6,838 nucleotides of DNA from an uncultured Eubacteriales bacterium (GTDB lineage Bacteria > Bacillota_A > Clostridia > Oscillospirales > CAG-272): contig USTB01000044.1 of the NCBI GenBank assembly GCA_900557635.1, positions 1 through 6,838 on the forward strand, in the 5' to 3' direction. The notes under the pieces were generated by a model. That model was given only the letters and a program-made list of their open reading frames with translations. It had not been told where the DNA came from and searched no databases. Below are positions 1 through 6,056 of this stretch, in pieces. Made by a program: the position numbers and the translations under genes. The stretch's first letter is position 1, and every line of letters starts with the position of its first letter.

Positions 1-2
1 GA

Positions 3-31
3 TTGAAATTCGGGAAAAAGTCTGCTATGAT
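3..31 (+). promoter_or_regulatory. Promoter of the alpha-mannosidase gene
   Basis: A -35 box TTGAAA (3-8) and a -10 box TATGAT (26-31) are separated by exactly 17 bases. The -10 box is preceded by TG plus one base, an extended -10 element. Transcription would start near base 38, giving a short leader of about 33 nt that carries the ribosome-binding site (AAGGA, about 55-59). This suggests the mannosidase is transcribed from its own promoter. Only two bases are visible upstream, so further control elements may lie outside the window. Confidence 0.75.
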
Positions 32-70
32 AAGGGCAGATACCATAATTCGGAAAGGAATTATTCTGAT

Positions 71-2554
71 ATGCGGAGAATACATCTGATTTGCAACGCC
101 CATCTTGATCCGGTGTGGCAGTGGGAATGGGAGGAAGGCGCCGCGGCGGCTGTCTCCACCTTCCGCTGTGCCGCCGATTTTTGTGAAGAGACGGACGATT
201 TCATTTTTTGTCACAACGAGGCTCTATTATACCAATGGATAGAGGAATACGAGCCTGAGCTGTTTGCGCGGATCGTCGATCTGGTGCACCGCGGCAAATG
301 GCACATTATGGGCGGCTGGCATCTTCAGCCCGACTGCAACATGCCGCAGGGCGAATCCTTTGTGCGGCAGATCACTGCGGGCAGGCGCTATTTCATGGAG
401 AAATTCGGAAATGCACCGACGACCGCCATCAATTTCGATCCCTTCGGTCACACAAGAGGGCTGGTACAGATTCTTGCAAAGTCCGGATATGACAGCTACC
501 TCTTTTGCAGACCCGGTCCGGATTTCATGTCTCTGCCCGCCGAATCCTTCCGCTGGGTCGGCTTTGACGGCTCCTCTGTGGTGGGTCGGCGCGTGTCGGA
601 GAGCTATTGCAGTTATCTCGGCCGTGCCGTGGATAAGATCCGTTCGGTGATGGAAGCCCATCGGGACGATCCCTTCACTGTATGCCTGTGGGGCGTGGGC
701 GACCACGGCGGCGGTGCGTCCCGTCAGGATTTGCGTGCCATTGCCGAATTGCAGAAGGAAATGGAAAAGCAGGGCATCGAGGTGATCCATTCCACGCCCG
801 AAGCCTATTTTGCCGAGCTAATCGCGCAGGGCGGTCTGCCCGAGGTACACAGCGACCTGAACCCCTGGGCTGTGGGCTGTTACACCTCGCAGATCCGCGT
901 CAAGCAGATGCACCGTCTGCTGGAGAGCAGTCTCTATTCCACCGAGCGGATGTGTATTCACGCCGAAAAAGCGGGCATGGCATATCCCGCAAAGGAGCTG
1001 GCGGAGGCGCAGTACGATCTTCTGACGGCGGAATTCCACGACTCCCTGCCAGGCTCGTCCATTCAGCCGGTGGAGGACATGGTTCTGCGTCAGATGAGCC
1101 ACGGTCTGGAAATTCTGTCCCGCGTGCGCGCCCGTGCCTTCTACATTCTGGCACACGGACAGCGCAAGGCGGAAGCGGATGAAATTCCGATTCTGGTATA
1201 CAACCCGCATCCGTATCCGGTGAAGACCGATGTGGCGTGCGAATTCATGCTGTGGGATCAGAACCGCAAAATTGAGTTCTCCAATCCCACGGTCTACCGT
1301 GACGGCGAAAAGGTGCCGTCTCAGCCCGAAAAGGAGCGCAGTAATATTCCGATCGACTGGCGCAAGCGCGTGGTATTCCACACGACCCTAGCGCCCATGC
1401 AGATGAATCGCTTCGATTGCAAGATCAACATTCTGCCCGAAAAGCCCAAGCCCACACTGCCCGAAAAGGACGGCTGTTATGTGTTCGATGCCTGCGGCAT
1501 GCACGCGGAAATCTCGCGCGCAACGGGACTTCTGACCCGTCTGACCGTTGGCGGGAAATCGTATCTGGAGCACCATCCGTTTGTGCTTGAGGTGATGGAG
1601 GATACCGCCGATCCGTGGGGCATGACGGTTTCGGGATGGCAGAAGAAGATCGGGGAATTCACCCTGCTCAGCGAGGAGGAAAGCACCCGCTTCACAAATG
1701 TGACGTCTCCGCTTCCCGCAGTCCGCGTTATTGAGGACGGCGAGGTGCGTACCACGGTACAGGCGGTGTTCGGCTACGGAAGCAGTCGCGCTGTGGTGGA
1801 CTATCAGCTTTCCAAGACGACGCCCTCGATCGGATTGGATATCCGCATGATTTGGGACGAGAAATCCAAGCTCATCAAGCTCCGCGTTCCCACCGATTTT
1901 GCGTCTCTCTCGGCATACGGCGAGACTGCATACGGCGAGCAGGAGGCAAAGACCGACGGCTCGGAAAACGTGTCCCTGCGCTATACCGTTCTGCATGACG
2001 ACACCCGCGCCGTGGCGGTGCTCAACGACGGTGTGTACGGCAGTTCCATCGACGGCAACGCGCTCCGCGTGACCCTGCTCCATTCGCCCGGATACACCGC
2101 GCATCCCGTGGACGACCGTCAGATCATGCCGCAGGATCGCTACATGCCCTATGTCGATCAGGGTGAGCGTCTGTTCCATTTCTCGTTCCTGTTCGGCGAC
2201 AGAGAGGACATTGCGCGCCGTGCGCCCCGTGCCGCCGCAGTCTTTAACGAACAGCCTATGGCAATCTCCTTCTTCCCGGACGGCGGCGGGGTTATCCCCG
2301 ATGCCGGAATCGAGTTGCACGGCGATGCCGATGTGCTGATGCCGACCTGCAAGCAGAGCGAGGACGGGAAAAACACGGTCATTCGTTTGTTCCATGCCGG
2401 ACGGGGCTTTTCGGACGCTACGGTCTGCATGGACGGCGAGGAATACCCCGTCAGCCTCGGCGAGTATGAGGTGGCGACCTTCCGTCTTGACGGCGACGGT
2501 CTGATCCCGTGCGATCTGTGCGAGAATCCCTTCTCGGCGGAAGAAAACCGATAA
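71..2554 (+). CDS. Glycoside hydrolase family 38 alpha-mannosidase, cytoplasmic
   Basis: An 827-residue exo-acting alpha-mannosidase that would release mannose from short alpha-mannosides or trimmed glycans inside the cell; no signal peptide or membrane segment is visible. The GH38 hallmarks are in order: the N-terminal HLD motif (H11, D13), which supplies two zinc ligands; GGWHLQPDCNMPQGES at about 81-96, a typical substrate-site stretch; NFDPFGH at 121-127 with D123 as the expected catalytic nucleophile; GVGDHGGG at 208-215; and EFHDSLPGSS at 321-330 with H323 as the likely third histidine/zinc-site residue. After about residue 370 (VYNPHPYPV) comes the beta-sandwich C-terminal region. The length is normal for bacterial GH38 enzymes. 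The start is supported by AAGGA 11 bases upstream and by the HLD motif beginning at residue 11. No transporter, kinase or other mannose gene is adjacent, so the natural substrate is unknown. Family call is firm; linkage specificity is inference. Confidence 0.95.
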   Translation: MRRIHLICNAHLDPVWQWEWEEGAAAAVSTFRCAADFCEETDDFIFCHNEALLYQWIEEYEPELFARIVDLVHRGKWHIMGGWHLQPDCNMPQGESFVRQITAGRRYFMEKFGNAPTTAINFDPFGHTRGLVQILAKSGYDSYLFCRPGPDFMSLPAESFRWVGFDGSSVVGRRVSESYCSYLGRAVDKIRSVMEAHRDDPFTVCLWGVGDHGGGASRQDLRAIAELQKEMEKQGIEVIHSTPEAYFAELIAQGGLPEVHSDLNPWAVGCYTSQIRVKQMHRLLESSLYSTERMCIHAEKAGMAYPAKELAEAQYDLLTAEFHDSLPGSSIQPVEDMVLRQMSHGLEILSRVRARAFYILAHGQRKAEADEIPILVYNPHPYPVKTDVACEFMLWDQNRKIEFSNPTVYRDGEKVPSQPEKERSNIPIDWRKRVVFHTTLAPMQMNRFDCKINILPEKPKPTLPEKDGCYVFDACGMHAEISRATGLLTRLTVGGKSYLEHHPFVLEVMEDTADPWGMTVSGWQKKIGEFTLLSEEESTRFTNVTSPLPAVRVIEDGEVRTTVQAVFGYGSSRAVVDYQLSKTTPSIGLDIRMIWDEKSKLIKLRVPTDFASLSAYGETAYGEQEAKTDGSENVSLRYTVLHDDTRAVAVLNDGVYGSSIDGNALRVTLLHSPGYTAHPVDDRQIMPQDRYMPYVDQGERLFHFSFLFGDREDIARRAPRAAAVFNEQPMAISFFPDGGGVIPDAGIELHGDADVLMPTCKQSEDGKNTVIRLFHAGRGFSDATVCMDGEEYPVSLGEYEVATFRLDGDGLIPCDLCENPFSAEENR

Positions 2555-2571
2555 TTGCGCAATCATAAAGC

Positions 2572-2611
2572 AAGCTCCGCTTCCCACATGAATGGGAAGC
2601 GGAGCTTTTTT
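2572..2611 (+). terminator. Rho-independent terminator between convergent genes
   Basis: A perfect 15-bp stem (2572-2586 with 2593-2607) encloses the loop CATGAA, and the T run spans 2606-2611. It lies 18 bases after the mannosidase stop. The stem is symmetric, so it may also stop the minus-strand importer operon ending at 2647, although on that strand the T tract is short and interrupted. The plus-strand role is the better supported. Confidence 0.93.
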
Positions 2612-2646
2612 GGTATTTCGGGTGATAAAAAAGTGAGAAAAGATGT

Positions 2647-3438
2647 TCAATCGTCGGTCAGGAGCATTCTGTCGTTATCCAGTGCGTGACCGGCGGCTTC
2701 CTTGAATTTCAGCAGAAGATCGTCCACGGTGAGGGCGGCGCGCTGTTTGCCCTCGGTGTCGAAGATGATGTTGCCGTTGTTCATCATCAGGGTGCGCGTG
2801 CCGAGGCTCAGTGCCGACTGCATGTTGTGCGTAATCATCAGGCAGGTAAGGTTTTCCTCCTCCACGATGCGCGTGGTGAGGTCAAGCACCTTTTCGGCGG
2901 TCGCGGGGTCGAGTGCCGCGGTGTGCTCATCCAAAAGAAGGAGTCTGGGGTGGCTCATGGTCGCCATGAGCAGGGTCAGTGCCTGACGCTGACCGCCCGA
3001 GAGCAGTCCCACGGGCTGTTTCGTCCGATCCTCCAGTCCCATATCGAGCAGGGCGAGGCGTTCCTGAAAATCCTTTCGGTCGGCGCTCGAAAGATGGCTG
3101 AACCAGCCGCCGCGTCCCGACGCCATGGCAAGGTTTTCCTCGATACTCATGCCGGGAGCGGAGCCGCGCATGGGATCCTGAAACAGGCGTCCTATGGTTT
3201 TGGCGCGCTTGTGCTCGGGCTTGAGGGTGATGTCCTCGCCGTCCAGCTCGATGGAGCCGCTGTCGGTGTAAAAGCTCCCTGCGATGGCGTTGAACAGGGT
3301 GGATTTTCCGGCGCCGTTCGCACCGATGATGGTGATAAAGTCCCCTCTTTTCACATGCAGGGAAAGACCTGAGATCGCTTTTTTCTCATTCACGGTTCCC
3401 GCGTTGAAGGTTTTTGAGATGTTTGTAATCTTTAACAT
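2647..3438 (-). CDS. ABC importer ATPase of the trpXYZ-type system (COG1101-like)
   Basis: The nucleotide-binding subunit (263 residues) that powers the importer encoded just upstream. All ATPase motifs are present: Walker A GANGAGKST at 39-47, Q-loop Q87 in LFQDP, signature LSGGQ at 146-150, Walker B LLLLDE ending at E171, D-loop ALDP at 175-178, and H-loop H204 in MITHN. The residue after the catalytic glutamate is histidine (DEHTAALDP) rather than the usual proline; from memory this is typical of the COG1101 ATPases that pair with ABC_sub_bind lipoproteins. The ATG at 3438 is preferred because GAGGTG (3443-3448) sits 4 bases upstream. A GTG at 3450 overlapping the permease stop would add four residues but would itself consume that site. 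Only 8 bases separate it from the permease stop, so translation is probably coupled. It is the last gene of the operon. Confidence 0.93.
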   Translation of the reverse strand: MLKITNISKTFNAGTVNEKKAISGLSLHVKRGDFITIIGANGAGKSTLFNAIAGSFYTDSGSIELDGEDITLKPEHKRAKTIGRLFQDPMRGSAPGMSIEENLAMASGRGGWFSHLSSADRKDFQERLALLDMGLEDRTKQPVGLLSGGQRQALTLLMATMSHPRLLLLDEHTAALDPATAEKVLDLTTRIVEEENLTCLMITHNMQSALSLGTRTLMMNNGNIIFDTEGKQRAALTVDDLLLKFKEAAGHALDNDRMLLTDD

Positions 3439-3442
3439 GGCG

Positions 3443-3448
3443 CACCTC
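3443..3448 (-). promoter_or_regulatory. Ribosome-binding site of the ATPase gene
   Basis: GAGGTG on the minus strand overlaps the permease stop codon (TGA, 3447-3449) and lies 4 bases before the ATG at 3438. It decides the ATPase start in favour of the ATG over the GTG at 3450, and implies that ribosomes finishing the permease can reinitiate here. Confidence 0.7.
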
Positions 3449-4370
3449 ACATCGATTTTTTACGTAACAGCCGGCGGCGAAGGGTGGGATACTGCGCCTT
3501 CAGGTACGGTACGAAGATGGCGATGATGACGATGACCGATGAAACCAGCTTGAGCATGGACGCGGGCATCTTCAGGCGCAGTGCCAAGGTATACACCAGA
3601 CGGAATATGACCGAGCCGAGCACACAGCCCACGGCGCGGAGCGGAATACTGCCCCGTCCAAGGAAGGTGCCGCCGATGAGCAGGGAAGCCAAGGCGATGG
3701 TGACCATACCCGAGCCGATGTTGATATCCACCGATTTCTGCGCTTGGACGAATAGGCATCCGGAAAGTGCGGTCAGTGCATTTGCTACGCACAGTCCCAC
3801 CGTGATGGTGAAGGCGGGGTTGATGGAGGAGCTTTTCACCATGTCGGGGTTGTCTCCCGTGGCGCGGATGGCAAGCCCCAGACGGGTGCGCAGGAACAGG
3901 GAAAGCAGGATCACTGCCGCCACCGTGAAGGTGAGGACGGTAATGAGCTTATACTGTCCCGCAAACGGGGTGTTTGCCAGCAGATCCTTCATTTTGGTGA
4001 AGACGGTGTCGCTTCGGTTCAGATTCAACTGCGCCTTATTGCCCATGACTGCCATATTGACCGAGTACATAGCGGTGTTGACGATGATGCCCGCGAGTAG
4101 GCTGTTGATCCCCATTCGCGTTTGCAGGAACGCCACGATGAAGCCGGAGAGCACGCCGGCGCACATGGCGGCGGGGACGGACAGATAAGGGTGACCGGAC
4201 ATGGCGACCACCGCGCCCACTGTCGCTCCGAAGGTAAAGCCGCCGTCCGTGGACAGGTCGCATACGTTGAGCATGGAATAGCTCAGGAACAGTGCAAGAA
4301 CCACAAGGGAATAGGTCAGACCCAATTCCAATGTATTCTGTCCGAGATTCAGTATTGACGTGAAATCCAT
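3447..4370 (-). CDS. ABC importer permease, BPD_transp_2 type (COG4120-like)
   Basis: The membrane subunit (307 residues) of the importer. About eight hydrophobic segments can be seen, roughly at 16-34, 45-58, 63-82, 90-109, 142-162, 188-208, 222-238 with 245-266, and 272-290; the exact number cannot be fixed by eye. A basic cytoplasmic loop RTRLGLAIRATGDNPDMVKSS (about 161-181) matches the ATPase-coupling loop of the branched-chain amino acid/ribose permease superfamily (LGLAIRATGDNP). The C-terminus is strongly basic (RRRLLRKK), consistent with a cytoplasmic end. The ATG at 4370 has GGAG 10 bases upstream. One permease gene is present, so the transporter probably uses a homodimer. It sits between the binding protein (107 bases upstream) and the ATPase (8 bases downstream). 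Substrate is inferred from the operon's Trp T-box, not from this protein. Confidence 0.92.
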   Translation of the reverse strand: MDFTSILNLGQNTLELGLTYSLVVLALFLSYSMLNVCDLSTDGGFTFGATVGAVVAMSGHPYLSVPAAMCAGVLSGFIVAFLQTRMGINSLLAGIIVNTAMYSVNMAVMGNKAQLNLNRSDTVFTKMKDLLANTPFAGQYKLITVLTFTVAAVILLSLFLRTRLGLAIRATGDNPDMVKSSSINPAFTITVGLCVANALTALSGCLFVQAQKSVDINIGSGMVTIALASLLIGGTFLGRGSIPLRAVGCVLGSVIFRLVYTLALRLKMPASMLKLVSSVIVIIAIFVPYLKAQYPTLRRRLLRKKSM

Positions 4371-4477
4371 GATAATGTCACTCCGTTACGCCCGTGGGCG
4401 GGTTTTCTTACTACTTATTATATGCTAGTATGCCAGCGGATCGGTGCGGGGGTAGGTGCGGGATCGGGGAAAGACGA
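4371..4477 (-). other. C-rich spacer between binding-protein and permease genes
   Basis: This 107-base gap is long for an operon whose other junction is 8 bases. On the transcript its first part is very C-rich and G-poor, with CCCGCACC present twice 12 bases apart (plus-strand 4443-4450 and 4455-4462). Then comes an AU-rich stretch with TATAAT (4417-4422) and a small GC hairpin (GCCC/GGGC around 4390-4399) before the permease ribosome-binding site GGAG. No good -35 box stands 17 bases before TATAAT, so an internal promoter is not well supported. The spacer may set relative expression of binding protein and permease. Confidence 0.35.
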
Positions 4478-5521
4478 TCATTCAAAGTATTCGGCGGTGG
4501 TGATGGGGTTGATCTTAGTGCAGAAGGGGGCGAACAGACCGGATACGGTGTCAAAGTCCAGACCGAGCTGTGCGCAGATCTCGGTGTTGATGGTCGCGGT
4601 GCCGTTGTCGAAGGTCTTGACAGGTACCTCGGCGGGGGATTTTCCGTCAACCACGATTTCCGCGATCATGTCGGCGGTCTGACGTCCGAGTTTGATATAG
4701 TCCACGCCGTAGCCCACGAATGCACCGTTCAGCGCGAAGGAATCTGCACCGGCGTAGTGCGGGATGCCTGCCTTTGCAAAGGTCTCGTAGATGGAAAGCT
4801 CTGCCTTCATGATGGTGTTATCGGTGGGGGTGAACACTGCCTCAACGCCGTCGGCGACCAGTGCCTCCGCCGCCTGCATGACCTCGCCCACGGTGGTTCC
4901 GGTGTGCTCCACATAGGAAATGTTGCGCTCGTCCAGATATGCCTTGGCATCGGCAATGGCGGCGGTGGAAGAATCCTGACCCAAGTCATAGAGCAGTCCG
5001 ACCTTGGAAACGTCCGGGTCTGCTGCCGTAATCAGATTCATGACGGCGTTGGTGTTCAGGTAGTCCGAGGTGCCCGTGATGTTGCCGCCGGGAACTTCAA
5101 GAGAGTTGACAAGGTTCACCGATAGCGGATCGGACACCGCCGCAAAGACCACGGGGATGCGGTTATCCTCGGTCGCGCTCTGCATGGTCACGGCGACCGG
5201 TGTCGCCACGGCTACCATTAGGTCAACATTGTCGGCGATGAAGCCGGCAATGATCTGGCTCATCACGGCGCTGTCGCCGTTGCAGTTATCGTAGAAGATC
5301 TTAAAGGTGCAGTTTTTCTCGTTGCCGATCTCCTCCAGACGCTTCCGGATATTTTCTACAATCTGGTTCAGGGATGCGTCGTCCACATAGTTGCAGATGC
5401 CGATCTTATATTCCTTTTTCGAGCCGTCGCTCGCGTCGTTTCCGTTGTCTCCGGTGGAGCAGGCGGTCATGCCCAGTGCAAGCATTGCGATAACAAGTAA
5501 CACAGCAATCAGTTTTTTCAT
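4478..5521 (-). CDS. trpX: Tryptophan-type ABC importer substrate-binding lipoprotein (ABC_sub_bind)
   Basis: The extracellular, membrane-anchored binding protein (347 residues) that captures the substrate and delivers it to the permease. Residues 1-21 form a lipoprotein signal peptide: MKK, a hydrophobic core, and GMTAC with C21 as the lipidated cysteine (the -3 residue is Met, slightly atypical). A polar Ser/Gly/Asp linker follows. The mature part has two Rossmann-like lobes with ABC_sub_bind (COG2984) landmarks: KIGICNY near 39-45, AVATPVA at 104-110, AAVSDP at 127-132, GGNITGTSDY at 145-154, TPTDN at 231-235, and YGVDYIKLGRQTADM at 271-285. The ATG at 5521 is chosen because GGAG (5531-5534) is 9 bases away; the ATG at 5527 would leave 3 bases. 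The open frame extends upstream through the riboswitch but is not coding. The tryptophan assignment rests on the UGG specifier of the leader and on the published trpXYZ proposal; other amino-acid or precursor ligands are possible. Confidence 0.9.
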   Translation of the reverse strand: MKKLIAVLLVIAMLALGMTACSTGDNGNDASDGSKKEYKIGICNYVDDASLNQIVENIRKRLEEIGNEKNCTFKIFYDNCNGDSAVMSQIIAGFIADNVDLMVAVATPVAVTMQSATEDNRIPVVFAAVSDPLSVNLVNSLEVPGGNITGTSDYLNTNAVMNLITAADPDVSKVGLLYDLGQDSSTAAIADAKAYLDERNISYVEHTGTTVGEVMQAAEALVADGVEAVFTPTDNTIMKAELSIYETFAKAGIPHYAGADSFALNGAFVGYGVDYIKLGRQTADMIAEIVVDGKSPAEVPVKTFDNGTATINTEICAQLGLDFDTVSGLFAPFCTKINPITTAEYFE

Positions 5522-5530
5522 TTTCATATT

Positions 5531-5534
5531 CTCC
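5531..5534 (-). promoter_or_regulatory. Ribosome-binding site of the binding-protein gene
   Basis: GGAG on the minus strand lies 9 bases before the ATG at 5521 but only 3 bases before the ATG at 5527. This spacing favours the shorter protein beginning MKKLIAVLL. Confidence 0.6.
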
Positions 5535-5549
5535 GTTTCGTTGTAGTTG

Positions 5550-5612
5550 TTATGGGTTTCGATGGATATGCGTGACAATACAACCGCGCCATCGCTTTGA
5601 AAAAACGTACAT
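5550..5612 (-). CDS. Possible 20-residue leader ORF between T-box attenuator and trpX
   Basis: A short ORF begins at an ATG 20 bases after the end of the T-box terminator and stops (TAA) 28 bases before the trpX start. It is preceded by a purine-rich site, AAAGGAGAGAGG, 4 bases before the ATG, which is a better ribosome-binding site than that of trpX itself. The product begins MYVFSKRWRGC, is basic, and contains a single Trp (codon 8) and one Cys. It matches no family I recognise. It may be a translated upstream ORF that modulates trpX translation, or merely a chance ATG after a purine-rich linker. No second terminator hairpin follows it, so classical leader-peptide attenuation is not supported. 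Confidence 0.35.
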   Translation of the reverse strand: MYVFSKRWRGCIVTHIHRNP

Positions 5613-5632
5613 ACAACCTCTCTCCTTTCCCG

Positions 5633-5677
5633 AAAAAACAAAATCCCGTCCCACATCCGCCGGGATATGGGACAGGA
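5633..5677 (-). terminator. T-box transcription attenuator (terminator form)
   Basis: The stem TCCTGTCCCATATCC (5677-5663) pairs over all 15 positions, with two G-U wobbles, with 5658-5644. The loop is CGGC and the tail is TTTTGTTTTTT (5643-5633). Its 5' strand contains the CCUGU and CCCA segments needed by the antiterminator, so the two folds exclude each other. With charged tRNA-Trp, transcription should stop here, before the importer genes. Confidence 0.95.
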
Positions 5678-5702
5678 AATAAATGACCTGCGGTACCACC
5701 CA
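5668..5702 (-). promoter_or_regulatory. T-box antiterminator
   Basis: Helix A1 is UGGG (5702-5699) with CCCA (5671-5668). The 7-nt bulge UGGUACC (5698-5692) exposes UGGU (5698-5695) to pair with the tRNA 3' end. Helix A2 is GCAGG (5691-5687) with CCUGU (5676-5672), closed by a 10-nt loop. This is the canonical architecture of T-box antiterminators. UGGU would pair with ACCA, or with GCCA through a G-U wobble. Confidence 0.92.
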
Positions 5703-5934
5703 AATTGACGCAATGTAATGCGTCCTCTCATTTCTGCACGACAATGCAGACCGTTCTGATAACGGGAACGGAACCCGTCGACTGCTACTTGCGCCGCACA
5801 GGGTGCTTTCGGTCGCCCTCGTAAGTCCATTCCGCATCGGGGCTGTCTCCGCGCTCTCACCATCCGCAGATCTCTTTGCACAGCCATCGGTGTGTACTCT
5901 TCTTACTCATCGGTTTCTTGGTTTTGTTGCGGTG

Positions 5935-5963
5935 ATTATAGCACACCGTTTTTCCTTTGTCAA
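5935..5963 (-). promoter_or_regulatory. Consensus promoter of the T-box/importer operon
   Basis: The -35 box TTGACA (5963-5958) and -10 box TATAAT (5940-5935) match the housekeeping sigma consensus at all twelve positions and are 17 bases apart. Transcription should start near 5928-5929, about 15 nt before the K-turn of Stem I. Confidence 0.93.
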
Positions 5964-5967
5964 GGGC

Positions 5968-5993
5968 TTTGTGAAAATTTTTGCGTTTTTTTT
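5968..5993 (-). promoter_or_regulatory. UP-like AT-rich element upstream of the importer promoter
   Basis: Upstream of the -35 box the minus strand carries an A8 run (5993-5986), AAAAATTTT (5982-5974), then AAA (5970-5968). The A-tract, T-tract, short gap, AAA order resembles the UP element bound by the RNA polymerase alpha C-terminal domain, at the right distance from the -35 box. It is likely to strengthen an already consensus promoter. Confidence 0.5.
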
Positions 5994-6027
5994 CAGACGG
6001 ATGCGCCGAAAAAATGCCGCGTCCCTC

Positions 6028-6056
6028 TTGACAGGCGGGGAAATGCGTCGTATAAT
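6028..6056 (+). promoter_or_regulatory. Consensus promoter of the tetR-ABC unit
   Basis: TTGACA (6028-6033) and TATAAT (6051-6056) with a 17-base spacer are again a perfect housekeeping-sigma match. Transcription should start near 6063, inside the dyad at 6054-6091. It diverges from the importer promoter, with 64 bases between the two -35 boxes. Confidence 0.92.

Larger units (their letters stand above)
5633..5929 (-). promoter_or_regulatory. T-box riboswitch with UGG (tryptophan) specifier
   Basis: This leader senses uncharged tRNA and controls the importer operon. Stem I starts with a textbook K-turn: CC (5913-5912), bulge GAU, tandem GA (5908-5907) and GUAAG (5906-5902), pairing with CUUAC (5825-5821), GA (5820-5819) and GG. 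Next comes the specifier loop: loop-E strands AGUA (5898-5895) and GAA (5832-5830), followed directly by UGG (5829-5827) and the expected purine A5826. A stem GGCUGU/ACAGCC (5885-5880 with 5846-5841) leads to the AG bulge AGAGA (5875-5871) and the distal-loop motif GGUGAG (5861-5856). The Stem III region carries the conserved CCGUUAUC (5765-5758). Two extra 6-bp hairpins follow (5750-5733 and 5724-5707). The T-box GGGUGGUACCGC spans 5701-5690. UGG matches the tryptophan codon, so the effector should be uncharged tRNA-Trp. Confidence 0.95.

Noticed and set aside
1388..2650. 420-codon open frame antisense to the mannosidase gene
   Set aside because: It lies opposite well-conserved GH38 sequence, has no recognisable domain, and is a by-product of GC-rich codon use on the other strand.
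2686..3372. 228-codon plus-strand open frame opposite the ATPase gene
   Set aside because: The minus strand encodes a complete ATPase with every motif, and the plus frame has no family resemblance.
4389..4406. Plus-strand GC hairpin followed by TTTT resembling a terminator
   Set aside because: No plus-strand gene precedes it, the stem is only about four to five pairs with a tiny loop, and on the transcribed minus strand it lacks a T run.
4417..4445. Possible internal promoter before the permease gene
   Set aside because: TATAAT is present but the hexamer 17 bases upstream (ACCGAT) is far from TTGACA and there is no extended -10 motif.
4425..4481. 18-codon minus-strand ORF overlapping the binding-protein stop codon
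   Set aside because: It falls in low-complexity C-rich sequence, has no ribosome-binding site of note, and its product looks like random Arg/Pro sequence.
4394..5125. 243-codon plus-strand open frame opposite the binding-protein gene
   Set aside because: It is antisense to a clear lipoprotein, is glycine/valine-rich without domain features, and has no promoter.
5522..5887. N-terminal extension of the binding protein to 469 residues
   Set aside because: The extra frame runs through the T-box and its terminator. A ribosome-binding site and lipoprotein signal peptide mark the true start near 5521.
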